Assembly (NCBI GenBank): GCA_964017145.1
Contig: OZ024846.1
Location: 2,852,001-2,916,000, forward strand
Direction of reading: 5' to 3'
Origin: Agrocybe praecox
Lineage: Eukaryota > Basidiomycota > Agaricomycetes > Agaricales > Agrocybaceae
DNA: 64,000 nucleotides
This document shows positions 18,451 through 29,938 of this stretch, one piece after another (position 1 is the stretch's first letter; the number at the start of each line of letters is the position of its first letter). Under the pieces are notes generated by a model. The model was not told the origin of the DNA. It saw nothing but the letters and a program-made list of their open reading frames with translations, and ran no database searches. Made by a program: the position numbers and the translations under genes.

Positions 18451-21400
18451 AGGTGCATCATCTTGCTTCGTAGGTTCTTTATCTTTTTTAACGGACTTCC
18501 CTTTTCTCTCCACCCGCATTCCAGCAGCCGCTTCGTTCAGCTGGGCGTCCCAGAATACGTCGTTATCTTCAGCTAGAATCCTTGTCTCTGTGGCTGACCA
18601 CCTCATAGCTTGATGCCAATCGTCGTGCTGACAGGCTTCCCCTCTCCACATTTGATACGTCCTTATCAGCGGATATCTAAGAATACCACGCACACTGTCA
18701 GGAAGCGATCCATTATACTTCATTTCGGTTATATCGTTGAGCATTTGCAGCTCTCTGAATTCCTGTCTCAGATGACCACTGATCCCGTTCGTTATCTTGT
18801 TCGTGTCGAACCCTTGAACAATAGCGGTATCAGCAGCGCTTGAGCTTCGCGAAAGGCAGGTGTAATGAGACTGATGTGTCCTGCAGTTTCCGAGATCGAT
18901 AACATTCACTAAACATGTTTTCCCCTGACTGGCATAATCCGTCATTGAAAAATTGGGTAGTACGAGGACCTGTGTCCTATTCACTGTTATCTCGGAATCG
19001 TCTGGCATAAGGCATTTCACCTTGGTAGTTGCCTTCGGTATCGGAACAACATTGGTAGGAAGTCCTGGCACGTTCACGTCACGAGGAGGATTTGAGAGTC
19101 TGACATACAGAGTTTCTAGGCATTGCTTACCGTGCGGTCCCAAAGAGCTGTCCCATCCACACACATATCCCTCTTGTCCCTTTGTTATACAAATCTCCGT
19201 CGCATAATTGTGCCTAATCATCACCGGCAATCCCACGCATAAGGACAACTTTCCCGCTATATGATCACTGGTACTCGGTATGGAGTCCCATAGAGCCTTT
19301 CTGTCATGCTCGTTCAATTTTCTTGTCCCTTTTTTTTTTCGGTTTACGCGTGCGGCGGCGTTTGCGTGGGTTGTCGTCTGCGTCGTCTTCTGTTGCGTCT
19401 AACGAGTAAAAATGTTCGAGAGATTGGACCGTGTCCCTCGCAAAGCGTTCGCATCCGAGGTCATTTATCTTATCCTTCTGAGTGTTCCATGCTGTAATAA
19501 TCGACACATTTCTAAATTTTTTATCTTTTAATGACGGCCTTCCCTTTCCGGGACCTACGCATAACGATCGAAGAAAGGTAATATCGTCGGCAGTACAGGC
19601 AGCATATCTCATGTTTTCCAATGCAGTTCTAAGTTTGGCGTCCTCTGGGGTTTGCGTTCGCTGTCTCATGTTTTCTTTGAGGATTACCGCTGTAGTTATC
19701 TGGTGCCATATTACTTTTCCAATCATACTTTCCTGCTCTCTGACACCCATACCCGGAATCTGCGATCTAGCGACCTCTCCACTGTACAGATACGGTCCGC
19801 TTACTGGCGGCAGTTGGGCGAAATCGCCGGCGAATATAACGTTTATCCCTCCAAAGGGTTTATCGTGAATATTAGCTAACTCCGCCAACTTGGCGCTAAT
19901 GGCATACAATTCGTGGCAGCTAACCATGGACACCTCGTCGAGGAATATGTACTCTACGCCCGCCAGCCTGTCCCTCAACTCATTTATTGCGTCTACGTTA
20001 TTTTTTGACATACCAGCTTCCTTCTTAGATTTAATATGTATACCTAGCGCCGAATGATAAGTAGAGCCGTTTAAAAGTGCGGCAGAAGTACCTGTGGGGC
20101 CCAGCACAATAAAGCGGTGGGACTCCCCTTTGCGTCTAAACATTTCGATTACAGCTTTGATAACCTGCGTCTTCCCGGTACCCCCCATTCCGCCTAGGTA
20201 CATCTTCAATTGTTCAGGGCACACCGATGCCGCATGATTCGCTATAATTCTGAATGCCCTGTCCTGCTCCTTGTTAAGTTTGAAAGAGTTAGATACCTCT
20301 TCTGTAATGTCCTGGTGTTCCTCCTGTCGCGCCTTGAATTGGTAGTTGAGAAAGTCGGAGTCCACTATTCTGACGCTGCCTTCTGTCTCTTGATTGTGAC
20401 CCTTCGTATTCTGACCTGTATTCCCTTTAACACGCTGCACAGATTTTTTTATATGCATTAACTTTTCCGCGAGTACTTTGTCCCTCGTCTCCTTTATCTT
20501 CGTTTTCCATCCGTTTGCACTCAAACCGACTTCTGGAACAAACCGACTTTTATCAATCTCCTCCGCATCCATGCTTTCAGCAGTCCAACCGGACTCCCTA
20601 AGAATGTCATGAGCCTGCCTTTGTTGCTTCATCCGCCTTTCTGCACCGGCACCTAATATATCATACCGATTTGCTTTAGGACTTTGGACATAGTGGTCAT
20701 CTGGATCAAATTCCTCGGAAGAGTATCCATCATCTGACTCGAATCCGTTTACACCCGCTGTACGTTTGACCTTTCTGTTGAGCTCGCCGTGGAAATCGTC
20801 CCTTGCGTCAAGGCATTCATACCTCAAGTTGAAATTGGTCATGTACGTTTTCTCTTCTTCCTCAAATGAATGCGCAACAAAGGCGTCGTCCCATGTCTGT
20901 GCATTTGTTCTCAAATCCAATCCCGATCTCCACGGCTTGAAAATGGTTAGCATAGTGGAGCAGTAGAACTCTCTATCACCCTGGTCGCGTCTGGGCAAGG
21001 AACCTCCTACAAAATTCGGAACGACAGTTTCTATCTTGGACAAGTCGCACCATACTTCGTGTGTATAATACAAAGGATGATCGGGCAGGAAACAACGATA
21101 TTTCCCTTTCGCGAGGGAGGAGAGTCCGTCAGCCATCTCGCGACGGAAGGCCGCCTGCTCTTTTTTAGTACGCTTCCTTTTCACATTACTCTGTATCCAT
21201 TGTAGTAGACTAATGCGCTCGTACACTTCAGGTCTGTAGACGTAATCGTCTATCAACGACTTGCCGACATACTGTCCCTCCTCCACTCCAATCACAACCC
21301 GGTCAGGGTCGTCCGCCTCGTCGTCCGCGTCCGTATGCATATCATCGCGACGGGGGTCCTTGTCTAACACGTCTGATGTACTATTGACAGATAGAGCGGC

Positions 21401-24400
21401 ATCGGCGTCAGGAGCATCGCGACAGGGAGCTTTAAAGAGGTCAGTGCGTGTGGCGTTCGGACAGGGCGATACATTTTGCTTGGATTCCGTGTGATTTTCT
21501 TCGAACGATCGTCTGGCGTGTAACACATAACCTTTCCACCAGAACTGCACGAATTCGTGACTCGTGTAATGGTCGGGGTTGTTGAGTAGATACAGACAAG
21601 CCATCGGACTACCCAACTCCATTTTGGATGCGAGCGAATTGACAATTTTCATGATGAGTTTTCTTGCCGGCTCCCCGTGTGTGGTATCTTGTCCTAGCAG
21701 CTCGGAATTTTTGCTATAAACATCATACGCTGAAGAAAAAATCTGATGAGTTTTGAGGGTAGGTTTGGTAACATAATCAGTAACATACGAGATAATCGCT
21801 TTGATGGAGGTACCCGAAAGCAAACTGCTTACATCTGTGTTACATCGCATTAGATATGTAAGGGCTGGCATAAAGGTATTCATCATCGGCTCCATTTTCT
21901 TCATAAATATATGACCATCCTTTTCATCGACGCGGGTTTCCGGTACAATTTCGTGAGGGAATCTTGCCATACATACCCCGTCTTTCAGACATCCCTTGGG
22001 ATTGTTTCTCGATGCTTTGCCTATAGGAGCGGCGTCCGACCCCGTAGTCGGATCATCCTTGCTTTTTTCTAACTCTGTAGATTTTGTGCCGTTTCGGGAA
22101 TCTCGGGATGCCCTACACGAGTGAGTATTGGACCGGACCAGCAGGTCATCTACTTCTAATTCGTATCTTTCCCACCACTTGTTGTAATCCGTGCATTCTA
22201 TGCATGTCGTATTCGTTTCTATATTGGGATGCACACTACACACATTCGGAGGACCTACGGGCAAGACAAGAGTGGGGTCGGTGTAGTCCGCATCCGTCGT
22301 GTCCGACAGAGCACTCGGTCTATTGACAGTATGTATGCCTGTACCTAGTCGTTTCGTGCTCGGTTGTCTTAACCTGACCTCGTCCAGACTCCCTGTTTGA
22401 CATTCCCCTACATGAGCACTCTCCAAATATGATACAAGAGCCTTTTGAAACGGAGAATCACCGCTCATTATTTTGTCTCTAATTTCCTGCGGAGATAGAG
22501 CACCGTCCACCCATAGCATCATGTGAAGATGCAGCGTGAGTCTACCTTGTTGCTCGACCGTACCATAAAAGGCGGAGGTTTTACCATACAAACCGTCATG
22601 GTCTGCTTGCACTCCCAGTACATGTTTAATTGTCATTTTCACGACGTAATCAAAAAACCTTGCCGCAGCGACAGGATTAGCCAGCACAAGCAGGTCTCTT
22701 TCCTTCGCACTTCTGATCTCGGGCCTGAACTCCATGTCCTTGTCCGCGAAATATAAACACAACGGATGTCTGTTGTCAGCTGGAGACAGAGTTATGAACC
22801 AAGACGGAGCACCTTTAAAGGACACTAGTGACCATATTTCGTTACGCATGTATTTTTTGTTGGTAATGGATCCTTTGACATGGCCTCCTACGTGGTCCAG
22901 ATCATGCAATATGCCAAAACACAATTTTTCTTCCTCAGTACTGGGAACAACCTGTTCACCATTCGACATTCGTTCTGATAAACTGTCTAGAGTGCCAGGA
23001 TCAACCTGCATCAGGCGCTTAGATATCGCGGAGAAGTTTTTCCGCTTTGCAAGTAGATAACTTCCAGTAGCCCCTGCCTTCATTTGCTCCTGGTTAAACG
23101 CTATCATCGGAAAATACAGGTCAGTCTGGAATCGCTTATCAAAGTACAACAAGAGTACCTTCTTATGTTCTGCTTCGGACAACTTAGATTTATGAATCTG
23201 CTGACCTATACCGCCCTTGCCGTAGGGGAAAAGCCACGGAAACATCTGAGGATACAGCTGCGGGTTCTCGTATCCATTCTGAGGCGTGCTATCGTGTCCA
23301 ATGCCCAAAGCGAGACCACCCTTCTCAAGGTGTCTGAGAGCCCTAACTTTCAATGCGTCCATGGAGATAGTGTCATACTCCTCTCCCGTAAGGCCGTGTA
23401 CTGTGAACGGACAGGGTCCGTCCATTGTGCCTTCTTCTAATTCATTGTCGAACTTGCTCATGGCCGACGCAATCTTGTTACTGTCCGTCTCCAGTCGCCT
23501 GTAGTCAACTACCACCGGGACACCAGCCAAAGGATACGATTGTAAATTTTCCAAAGATATCGTGAGATCGACATAATCGGAGTGATTCAATTTCAACCAT
23601 TCTAATGCAGCTGCCACCTTGTTCCGTCTAACCAGCATGGGCGTCCTCTTGAAATCTTCTTGAGTCGGCTTCTCGCAACCTAAGTATACAAACGCGAGGA
23701 CCTCGCTCAATTCTTCTTTGCTAGGAGGTAGACATTTATATACCTTGGCAGTTGGATTCGAAAACATTATGCAATTTGCTATCATTTTTGCCCTTCCAGA
23801 CGAAACGCGAACCAGAGATTGATTATGTCTTACTCGCGCGATTAGGAGCTGTTTGGCGTACGTTAAATTCTGGAGGACGGGAGGTATTTCTCCAATCCAC
23901 AGCCCGTTTGCAAGCGCTTTGACCGGCGTACGCCCTTTTGCAAGAGATGCATTACAACTCGCACAAACTTTGGTGCATCCACGAGCAAGCACGGGTCCGT
24001 CTAATTCCGCTACGGGATCGTCCTCGCTAAATCTCTCCTTTCTCGTAGAGTTTTTGGACCGCAATAACTCAAGTGGTGAGTCTGCTGGTAGCTCCTTGAG
24101 GTCTTTGAGAATAGTAAGTTGTCCACACATGGCGCATCCGGTTTCTTCGAAATTTGAGGGCAACATCGCGCCACAGTATCCTGATATAATCTTATGGAGC
24201 AGGTCTCTGCTTGGAGGGGCAGGTGGGAAGGACGGTTTCTGCGGGCGCTCGATGTCCGTCGACTCGGCTTTCAACTTCCTCATTTTCTGCATTCGTCCCT
24301 TTGCCTTTTGAGATTTGCTTGTTTGCTCAATAAAGATAGAGTAGTTGGAGAAGCACTCCGCACAGTTGTGTCTAAGCAACCGCGACACGCAACTGTCCTT

Positions 24401-25291
24401 GTTATCACGTTTGGTGAAATTGATTCCATGTACTTTCGCGATTGCCGTAATAGCAGCAAGAGAGGTAGCCTGTGCGAGGACATGTAGGGGCAACTGGGTT
24501 ACAATGCAACTGGCGTTCTCTCGGAGAGTGAGTTGCATGTCTTTTTTATCCGAATAGGAATGATAAACATATTTTGTTCCTGCTTTTGCTTCGAAATCTA
24601 CGGGGTGCACAACATAGTCGTACAGTGTGAATGCGTCTATGGCCACAGGCTTGCTGCCTCCTCCGACAAACACGTTTGCGGACGAGAAGGCCTGCTTCTT
24701 AGATATAGCTGAATTAGGTTGTGTGCGCATAGACAGAGTGCTTCCAAAGTCCGCCAAACGCGATCGAATGCGGGACACTTCATCCTCCATACATTGTCTT
24801 GCATCAAATATCCCAGTCATGGCACGGTAGTTGTGCGCATACATTGTATGCCGAGCTATCCGTAGCCTGATTGTGCTCACTGTTAACCTTGCTCTGAGTA
24901 TGAAATTAATTCGTAGTGCCGTCCAACGACGGTGTAGAAAGTGATACGTCTGGCGGTGCCGAAAATTGTAGGTACCACGCAATGCAGGCTCGATGGAACC
25001 GCTAGCGATTAAACATACGGTGGGACAGACCACCCATGATACCCCCTCATTCGATGCATTTAAATATGCTGACGCAAGAGTTTCATGCGGACTGTTACCG
25101 ACGCGATGACAAGACGACGGTAATAGATTACAATATTCTGCAAGCAGCGAAGGATATTTACACGCCACAACGACGTCTGGATTAATGCATACTGCTGTAT
25201 AAGCAGCAGCCGGGGATGGCGAATTATGTTGATCATACACAAGGCCACTGTTGGCGAGCGCGTGGGATGGTACGTAAAGATCGACGCCCAC
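17560..25291 (-). pseudogene. Helitron replicase/helicase gene, two frames joined at an A10 homopolymer
   Basis: Frame 1 (25291-19304, 1995 aa, no introns) carries, in order: a Cys-rich N-terminal region of DUF6570 type (GCTKVCASCNASL, about 445; LANGLWIGEIPP, about 475); the Helitron_like_N/Rep domain (GAPSWFITLSPAD, about 845); the HUH motif in LTLHLHMMLW (about 922); the paired tyrosines in SYVTDYVTKP (about 1170); and a Pif1-type helicase with Walker A GGMGGTGKT (about 1703) and Walker B FLDEVSM. Frame 2 (19317-17560) begins inside the helicase and holds its last motif, HYTCLSRSSS, followed by a cysteine-protease-like tail. The frames join if the run of ten A (minus strand, about 19330-19339) had nine. 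The enzyme would nick, unwind and rolling-circle transpose Helitrons. Apart from the shift there is no stop, so the element may be very recently broken or the shift an assembly error. Confidence 0.9.
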
Positions 25292-25513
25292 GACGGGTAC
25301 GAGTTCGAATGCAAACTATTAATAAGTCAGAATAAGGTTAAATAGAATATCAAACATACGCACTGCACGAAAAAAGCATAACGCATATATAGATAGCACA
25401 GCAAACATAAGTTCCAACATCGAGGGGAAAGTATTGGAGGAACGGGTTGAAGGGGTACTATACGGATGGTGAATTACCTTATTTAAACTGTTCCTGAAAA
25501 CACAGCCAGTGCG
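25292..25513. other. Region upstream of the Helitron gene
   Basis: About 220 bp, AT-rich. It probably contains the Helitron 5' end, but no TC terminus can be fixed. Confidence 0.35.
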
Positions 25514-26349
25514 GACAGATTTATGCATCAAGTTCTGGTAATTGCCCAATTAAGGTGATGCATCCACAGTGGCCGTGGCCTAGTGGCCCAAATTCATGTA
25601 TCAAGCCCTCTGGCTGGCTTATTGTGACTGTTTGTGACTTATCACCTGATAGTCATGTGTTTATATTTGATGGGATCAAAATCTATGCACATGACTTTTT
25701 GCTTGCCTCTATTTACATGTTTGGGCTCCACTCATATGTTTATATGGCCTCAAATACAAACAAACAATAAATAATAATGTTAGCAGGCAGGGGCATGCAG
25801 GATACAAAACAAACAAGGCCTTTGAGTGATGTCACATCCAAACAACCCAATAAGGCAAGAGGACTTTGGACTTTGAGATTTTGAGATAAAGGCCTTTGAT
25901 GGATGATAGATGGGACTGAGATAAGACTAGATAAAAGATAAGTCTATTTTTAGCGCGATCTATTTTTAGAACACTTTACATATTTGATTAGTTCAAGCCT
26001 AAAACGGTATAGAACACATTTTTTGATGATTTTAGAATTTATTTTTAGCTTGCTATAAATATTTCAATCTTTTATTTTGATTTGTATCCGGCTTTCCACG
26101 GATATTTTGCGTTTTGTGGCTGAACCGTTGATTATTATGTAATAAAAAATATTTAGCATAACTTTTGAATTTTTCTCTACAACTTTGATTTTTGGTGGCT
26201 GTGCACCAGATCACATGATTTTTACATGACTACAGCTCTCTAGTCACTGTCAGTCACCCTGATACATGACTTTGGGCCTTGTGGCCATTTCCGCTGTGGA
26301 TGCATCACCTTAATTGGGCAACTACCAGGAACTCATGCATGATTCTGTC
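25514..26349. mobile_element. Inverted-repeat (MITE-like) DNA element, family A, copy 2
   Basis: 836 bp. The left end (GACAGATTTATGCATC...) and the complement of the right end (GACAGAATCATGCATG...) align for about 56 bp. The perfect core starts TTGCCCAATTAAGGTGATGC, and the similarity goes on more weakly to about 80 bp. The interior matches copy 1 at 1050-1840 and has no coding frame. The flanking duplication is not clear. Confidence 0.75.
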
Positions 26350-26602
26350 AGTAGTTAGTGGAAAACAAACATATAGGTAACGTGATATCTACGCATTCAA
26401 AGTCCGCACATGGAATCTAGATAAGATAAGAAATTATTATACTACACCCGTACCGAAAATACATTACATCGCGCAAGAGCTTGATGAAGCGTTAGTTTAG
26501 TGCTAAGGAATATTTACATAGCGTATGCCCTATCAGTATACACTCTCATTGTACCATATATAAAACCACAAGCAAGATGCAATCAATGATTGATTTACGA
26601 CA
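26350..26602. other. Intergenic AT-rich spacer
   Basis: No gene or repeat seen. Confidence 0.35.
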
Positions 26603-27459
26603 GCGACATGTTCTGTGGAGTCGACTTTGAGCTTGGGTCAATAGACGCAGCTGATAGGAAGGATACGAGAGACCCACCATCTTCCCACAGCTTAGGAAAA
26701 GAACAAGTCCACACGAGGGTCTGAATTATAGGCACGCATCCGAGAACGAAATAGGGCGCGTACTGCAGAGGATGGGACAGGAATGGGGATATGAGGTATC
26801 CACGTCTTGACGAGTTTATCTGAAGGGGTGTAGTCAGCGGCCGTACGAACATACAACAAGGAAAGGAAAGGACACCTACTGATCGCCCGCTTCCTGTTCG
26901 AATTCATACATCGACGCGGTTTTTGTGCCCGAAGGAACATTAAAGCCAGCTGCAAGAGGATTAAGTCTTATCAAGATACAGCAATTGTAAGGACAAATAC
27001 CTTTCGTTTCCGGGAGGTTCTTGCTCGTGAAGTTTGTGCTCCAGACGACTGTCTGTACATAGAATCAGCTAGTGGCATATAATCCGAGCTGTCGGACGTC
27101 AAGTCGTGCTCGCCGTCTTCGGTGTTATTCTCCTCAAGTGCCTCGACGTCGGAACGGCTGCACACCGCGTATGGCAGACGGGGAGGACAGTAAAGAAAAC
27201 ACGCATTCCAGTCGCATTTCTGTCAGGGGATTTCCACCACCTGGCTAACTAACGTCGAGGTGTTGTCTGTCGATATCCCTTTGTCGGTTAGCCGCCTCTT
27301 CGATCCGATACTACTGTCCAACGCACAGATAGTCCACGTTTCGCCATCTTCGCATGTGAACACTGAAAACGAGCTTAAGAAGGCATCACCATCGACTCGA
27401 TCATCGCTATTAGCGCGAAAGTGCGACAGGATGAAGACCAGATGGACAGAAAGGAACAA
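26603..27459 (-). CDS. Uncharacterised spliced gene, acidic middle region
   Basis: Three or four exons can be read on the minus strand. 27400-27240 contains VDGDAFLSSFSVFTCEDGE. 27150-27003 is acidic, SDVEALEENNTEDGEHD, followed by Ser-rich and basic RARTSRKRK. 26953-26880 reads FNVPSGTKTASMYEFEQEA and ends at GTAGGTGT. 26818-26692 (or to 26595 in another frame) reads DKLVKTWIPHIPIPVPS. Acceptors CTTGCAG (about 26955) and CCTTCAG (about 26819) are plausible. I do not recognise the family. The 5' limit and the first junction are uncertain, and the duplicated block at 27525-27735 lies where a promoter or first exon would be. Confidence 0.4.
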
Positions 27460-27524
27460 GCTACAAGGTTGACGAGGGACCGTCTGGTCATAATGACCCC
27501 TCCGTCCTGGGTAAAAGTCAAGCG

Positions 27525-27736
27525 GGTATGTCCCAACACGTTAAACGATGCCCTCAGGTGTTTAGAGTTGCCGCACAACACCGTTGGACGAAGTCATCGT
27601 GGAGGCAGAGAGCGGAATAATGAGCCACGGGGTATGTCCCAGCACGTTAAACGATGTCCTCAGGTGTTTAGAGTTGCCGCACAACACCGTTGGACGAAGT
27701 CATCGTGGAGGATGAGAGACGAGCAATGAGCAGCTC
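27525..27736. repeat. Tandem duplication, 106-bp unit, two copies
   Basis: GGTATGTCCCAACACGTTAA at 27525 and GGTATGTCCCAGCACGTTAA at 27631. The units differ at a few bases and diverge in the last 20. Confidence 0.8.
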
Positions 27737-27882
27737 ACGTTAGCCGAATTGATCGCATTACATAATCAATAGAAGCCGATGACAATGACATACAAACATG
27801 TGATCCAACCGGAACAGCAATCGTCTGCTGGCTCCGTCCCATCATCAAACCACTTGTTAAGTTGTACACACATCTAGGAAAA

Positions 27883-27912
27883 CATATGCGAGGCGGTAAC
27901 TCCTCACATATG
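27883..27912. repeat. Hairpin H1: CATATGCGAGG-CGGTAACT-CCTCACATATG
   Basis: 11-bp stem with one mismatch around the 8-base loop CGGTAACT. It is the first of four copies in 2.1 kb sharing GAGG-CGGTAACT-CCTC. Confidence 0.8.
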
Positions 27913-27971
27913 CATCCGTTTTGTGGTGCACTTCACCGTCAATTATATATCTTACTGTACATTCATTGTAC

Positions 27972-28001
27972 CATATGCGAGGCGGTAACTCCTCACATAA
28001 G
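27972..28001. repeat. Hairpin H2, same loop
   Basis: CATATGCGAGG, loop CGGTAACT, then CCTCACATAAG. It lies 89 bp after H1. Confidence 0.8.
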
Positions 28002-28069
28002 GTTCCGACGGATACTACTGTAAGACACTGTATGTTTACGGGATGGACAACAAGCCAACCTGGAGTGTA

Positions 28070-28273
28070 CTATCGGTCCGACATATAGTTGGAACACAGA
28101 ATCTGGGGTGAACCTAGCGCACGCACACCGACGTACGGCTCTGAAATCCGCAAGATGACAAGGTGCCAGGCAACCTGTTCATCATTGGGATCCGTATCAC
28201 GGTGGTACATATCCTTCAGGAGTTGAGCGAAGACCCACGAGGAGTCACAGCTACCGAAATAGGGGGTCGACAT
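28070..28273 (-). CDS. Small uncharacterised reading frame, possibly a 3' exon
   Basis: The frame codes 67 residues (GSCDSSWVFAQLLKDMYHRD...) with a normal amino-acid mix. It is preceded on the minus strand by TTTACAG, a plausible splice acceptor. No upstream exon is obvious and no family is recognised. Confidence 0.25.
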   Translation of the reverse strand: MSTPYFGSCDSSWVFAQLLKDMYHRDTDPNDEQVAWHLVILRISEPYVGVRALGSPQILCSNYMSDR

Positions 28274-28436
28274 GCATCGCCTGTAAAGAGCAGTTTATAA
28301 GTCACGACAATACGTTATTTGCAATTATTTTTACAACGTGTCCGTCGTTTAAATCACCTCATTTGGCACCGGAGCTAGCTCAAATATCGGGCAGGATATC
28401 TTACACGCATACACATTCAGATACGCCGACGGATAG

Positions 28437-29351
28437 ATGGCGACGAGCATAGGTATGTTGTCTATTCATGAACTTGTGCTCCGTCTTTCATCAGTTATGT
28501 TTCTACATTGTGTTCGCTGTCTTATCTTATTGCGCTGCATGTACTAATCAATACCATTATCCACTCATTTTTTTCAACATCAGCAGCAAGAGAAACCGGA
28601 GGCGGAAACTATCACATTACACGAAGGGTATACGTGTGCTTTCTTCCAGCTTGTGGAAAGGTTTTAAAGTGTATGGGGTTGTGCATAGGATGTAAATATG
28701 CTGCATATTGCGTACGTCCACCGTCGAACTCCACTCATTATTTATCACGTCGACGTGATGTATCTTACGAACCCTCCCTTATAGGACCGATCCTGTCAGA
28801 GGAAACACTGGACGCAACATAGGAAGGACTGCAAGCAGGGCATTGACATATCAACGCGAGTCAGCTTCGATGCTCTAAATTCATGGATCAGCCACTTCCG
28901 GTACGACCTCTGCAGGATCGCCATCGTCGGGCTCGGACACACTGAAGTATTTGGAAACGAACCTCCCAAAAGGCGGGCAGAGTTTATGAAGATGTGCACC
29001 AATATGAAGGTCGTAGTCCTGGAATTAAAAATGATTGGCTGCACGGAGTCGACGCCCATCCAGTATTGCTTCAAATGTGTTAGCGTACATTTTTGTAAGA
29101 CCTCCGAGATAACGTTAAACGAACGAATGGCCCTTGCTCTCGCCCGGAAGGCATGCAGCGCACATCTTCCGCTCAACTTCATCTTCGTCGTTGAATCCAT
29201 ACAATCGACATACAAAAAAGGAGCAATCGACACGCAAAAGGTGTATCATGCTGAATCGGTCGATTGGCGCGAATTCAGAGGATTTGCAGGACTTTACCCT
29301 CCGCTAGCCTCTTTGATAGACGAGCTCGTCAGGAAAGGTCCTATGTGGTAA
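28437..29351 (+). CDS. MYND-type zinc-finger protein
   Basis: Three exons: 28437-28452 (MATSI), 28584-28711 and 28785-29351, with introns GTATGT...CAG and GTACGT...TAG. The spliced protein has a MYND finger split by intron 2: CFLPACGKVLKCMGLCIGC and YAAYC at the end of exon 2, then DRSCQRKHWTQHRKDC at the start of exon 3. This gives the C-x2-C...C-x2-C...YC...CQ-x2-HW-x2-H-x3-C pattern of that protein-binding zinc module. The rest (about 190 aa, beginning KQGIDISTRVSFDALNSW) resembles the MYND-containing proteins that are abundant in mushroom genomes and has no catalytic domain I can name. The stop follows KGPMW. The call does not depend on where the 5' exon starts. Confidence 0.75.
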
Positions 29352-29822
29352 GTACTTCCCTCCACATACTCGCTGCCAAACTTATAAACTGTTAACATTT
29401 CTAATATAGATTATTCCCATACACAAGAGACGCGAGAGATTGAACGCAGGATCAGTTATAAAGTACCGACTGCACCGTCGCGTGAAAACGTGTCTATTAA
29501 AGCGTATTCCTATGTTTTTACAAAGACCGAATGCTAGGTTTTGAACCACCCTCTGCGTGCGAAATTGAGACGCCTGTGAAGTAAATCTCGGTCATAAATA
29601 CTACACGAAGAAAAATAGTTTATAGTGTGCTCCAAAGTCGACCATGAATAATTTCTGCTTGGGCACGGAATGGCGGGCAGCCACCAAATAATAGCAAACG
29701 TTCCGTGTCACGGATCAACTGTCATCTCACCGACAACAACCACCCTCACCGTCCGCATATCTAAAATAGACGATATACCTGTCATATCTGCACCCAGCGG
29801 CTATTTCGCACAAGCGCAGAAT

Positions 29823-29852
29823 CTGTTTCGAGGCGGTAACTCCTCTTAACAG
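29823..29852. repeat. Hairpin H3: CTGTTTCGAGG-CGGTAACT-CCTCTTAACAG
   Basis: Same GAGG/CCTC stem base and same loop as H1/H2, but the outer stem is different in sequence and still paired (CTGTT with AACAG). Confidence 0.8.
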
Positions 29853-29910
29853 TTTTTTTCCGCTGGACCCGCGTATAACGGCGAACGGAACGTTTCGCGA
29901 GCAAAGTGTT

Positions 29911-29938
29911 TGTTTCGAGGCGGCAACTCCTCTGAACA
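29911..29938. repeat. Hairpin H4, loop variant CGGCAACT
   Basis: TGTTTCGAGG, loop CGGCAACT, then CCTCTGAACA. It lies 88 bp after H3. Confidence 0.75.

Noticed and set aside
27883..29938. CRISPR array
   Set aside because: The repeated hairpins are only four, in two separate pairs with no regular spacers, and the genome is fungal.
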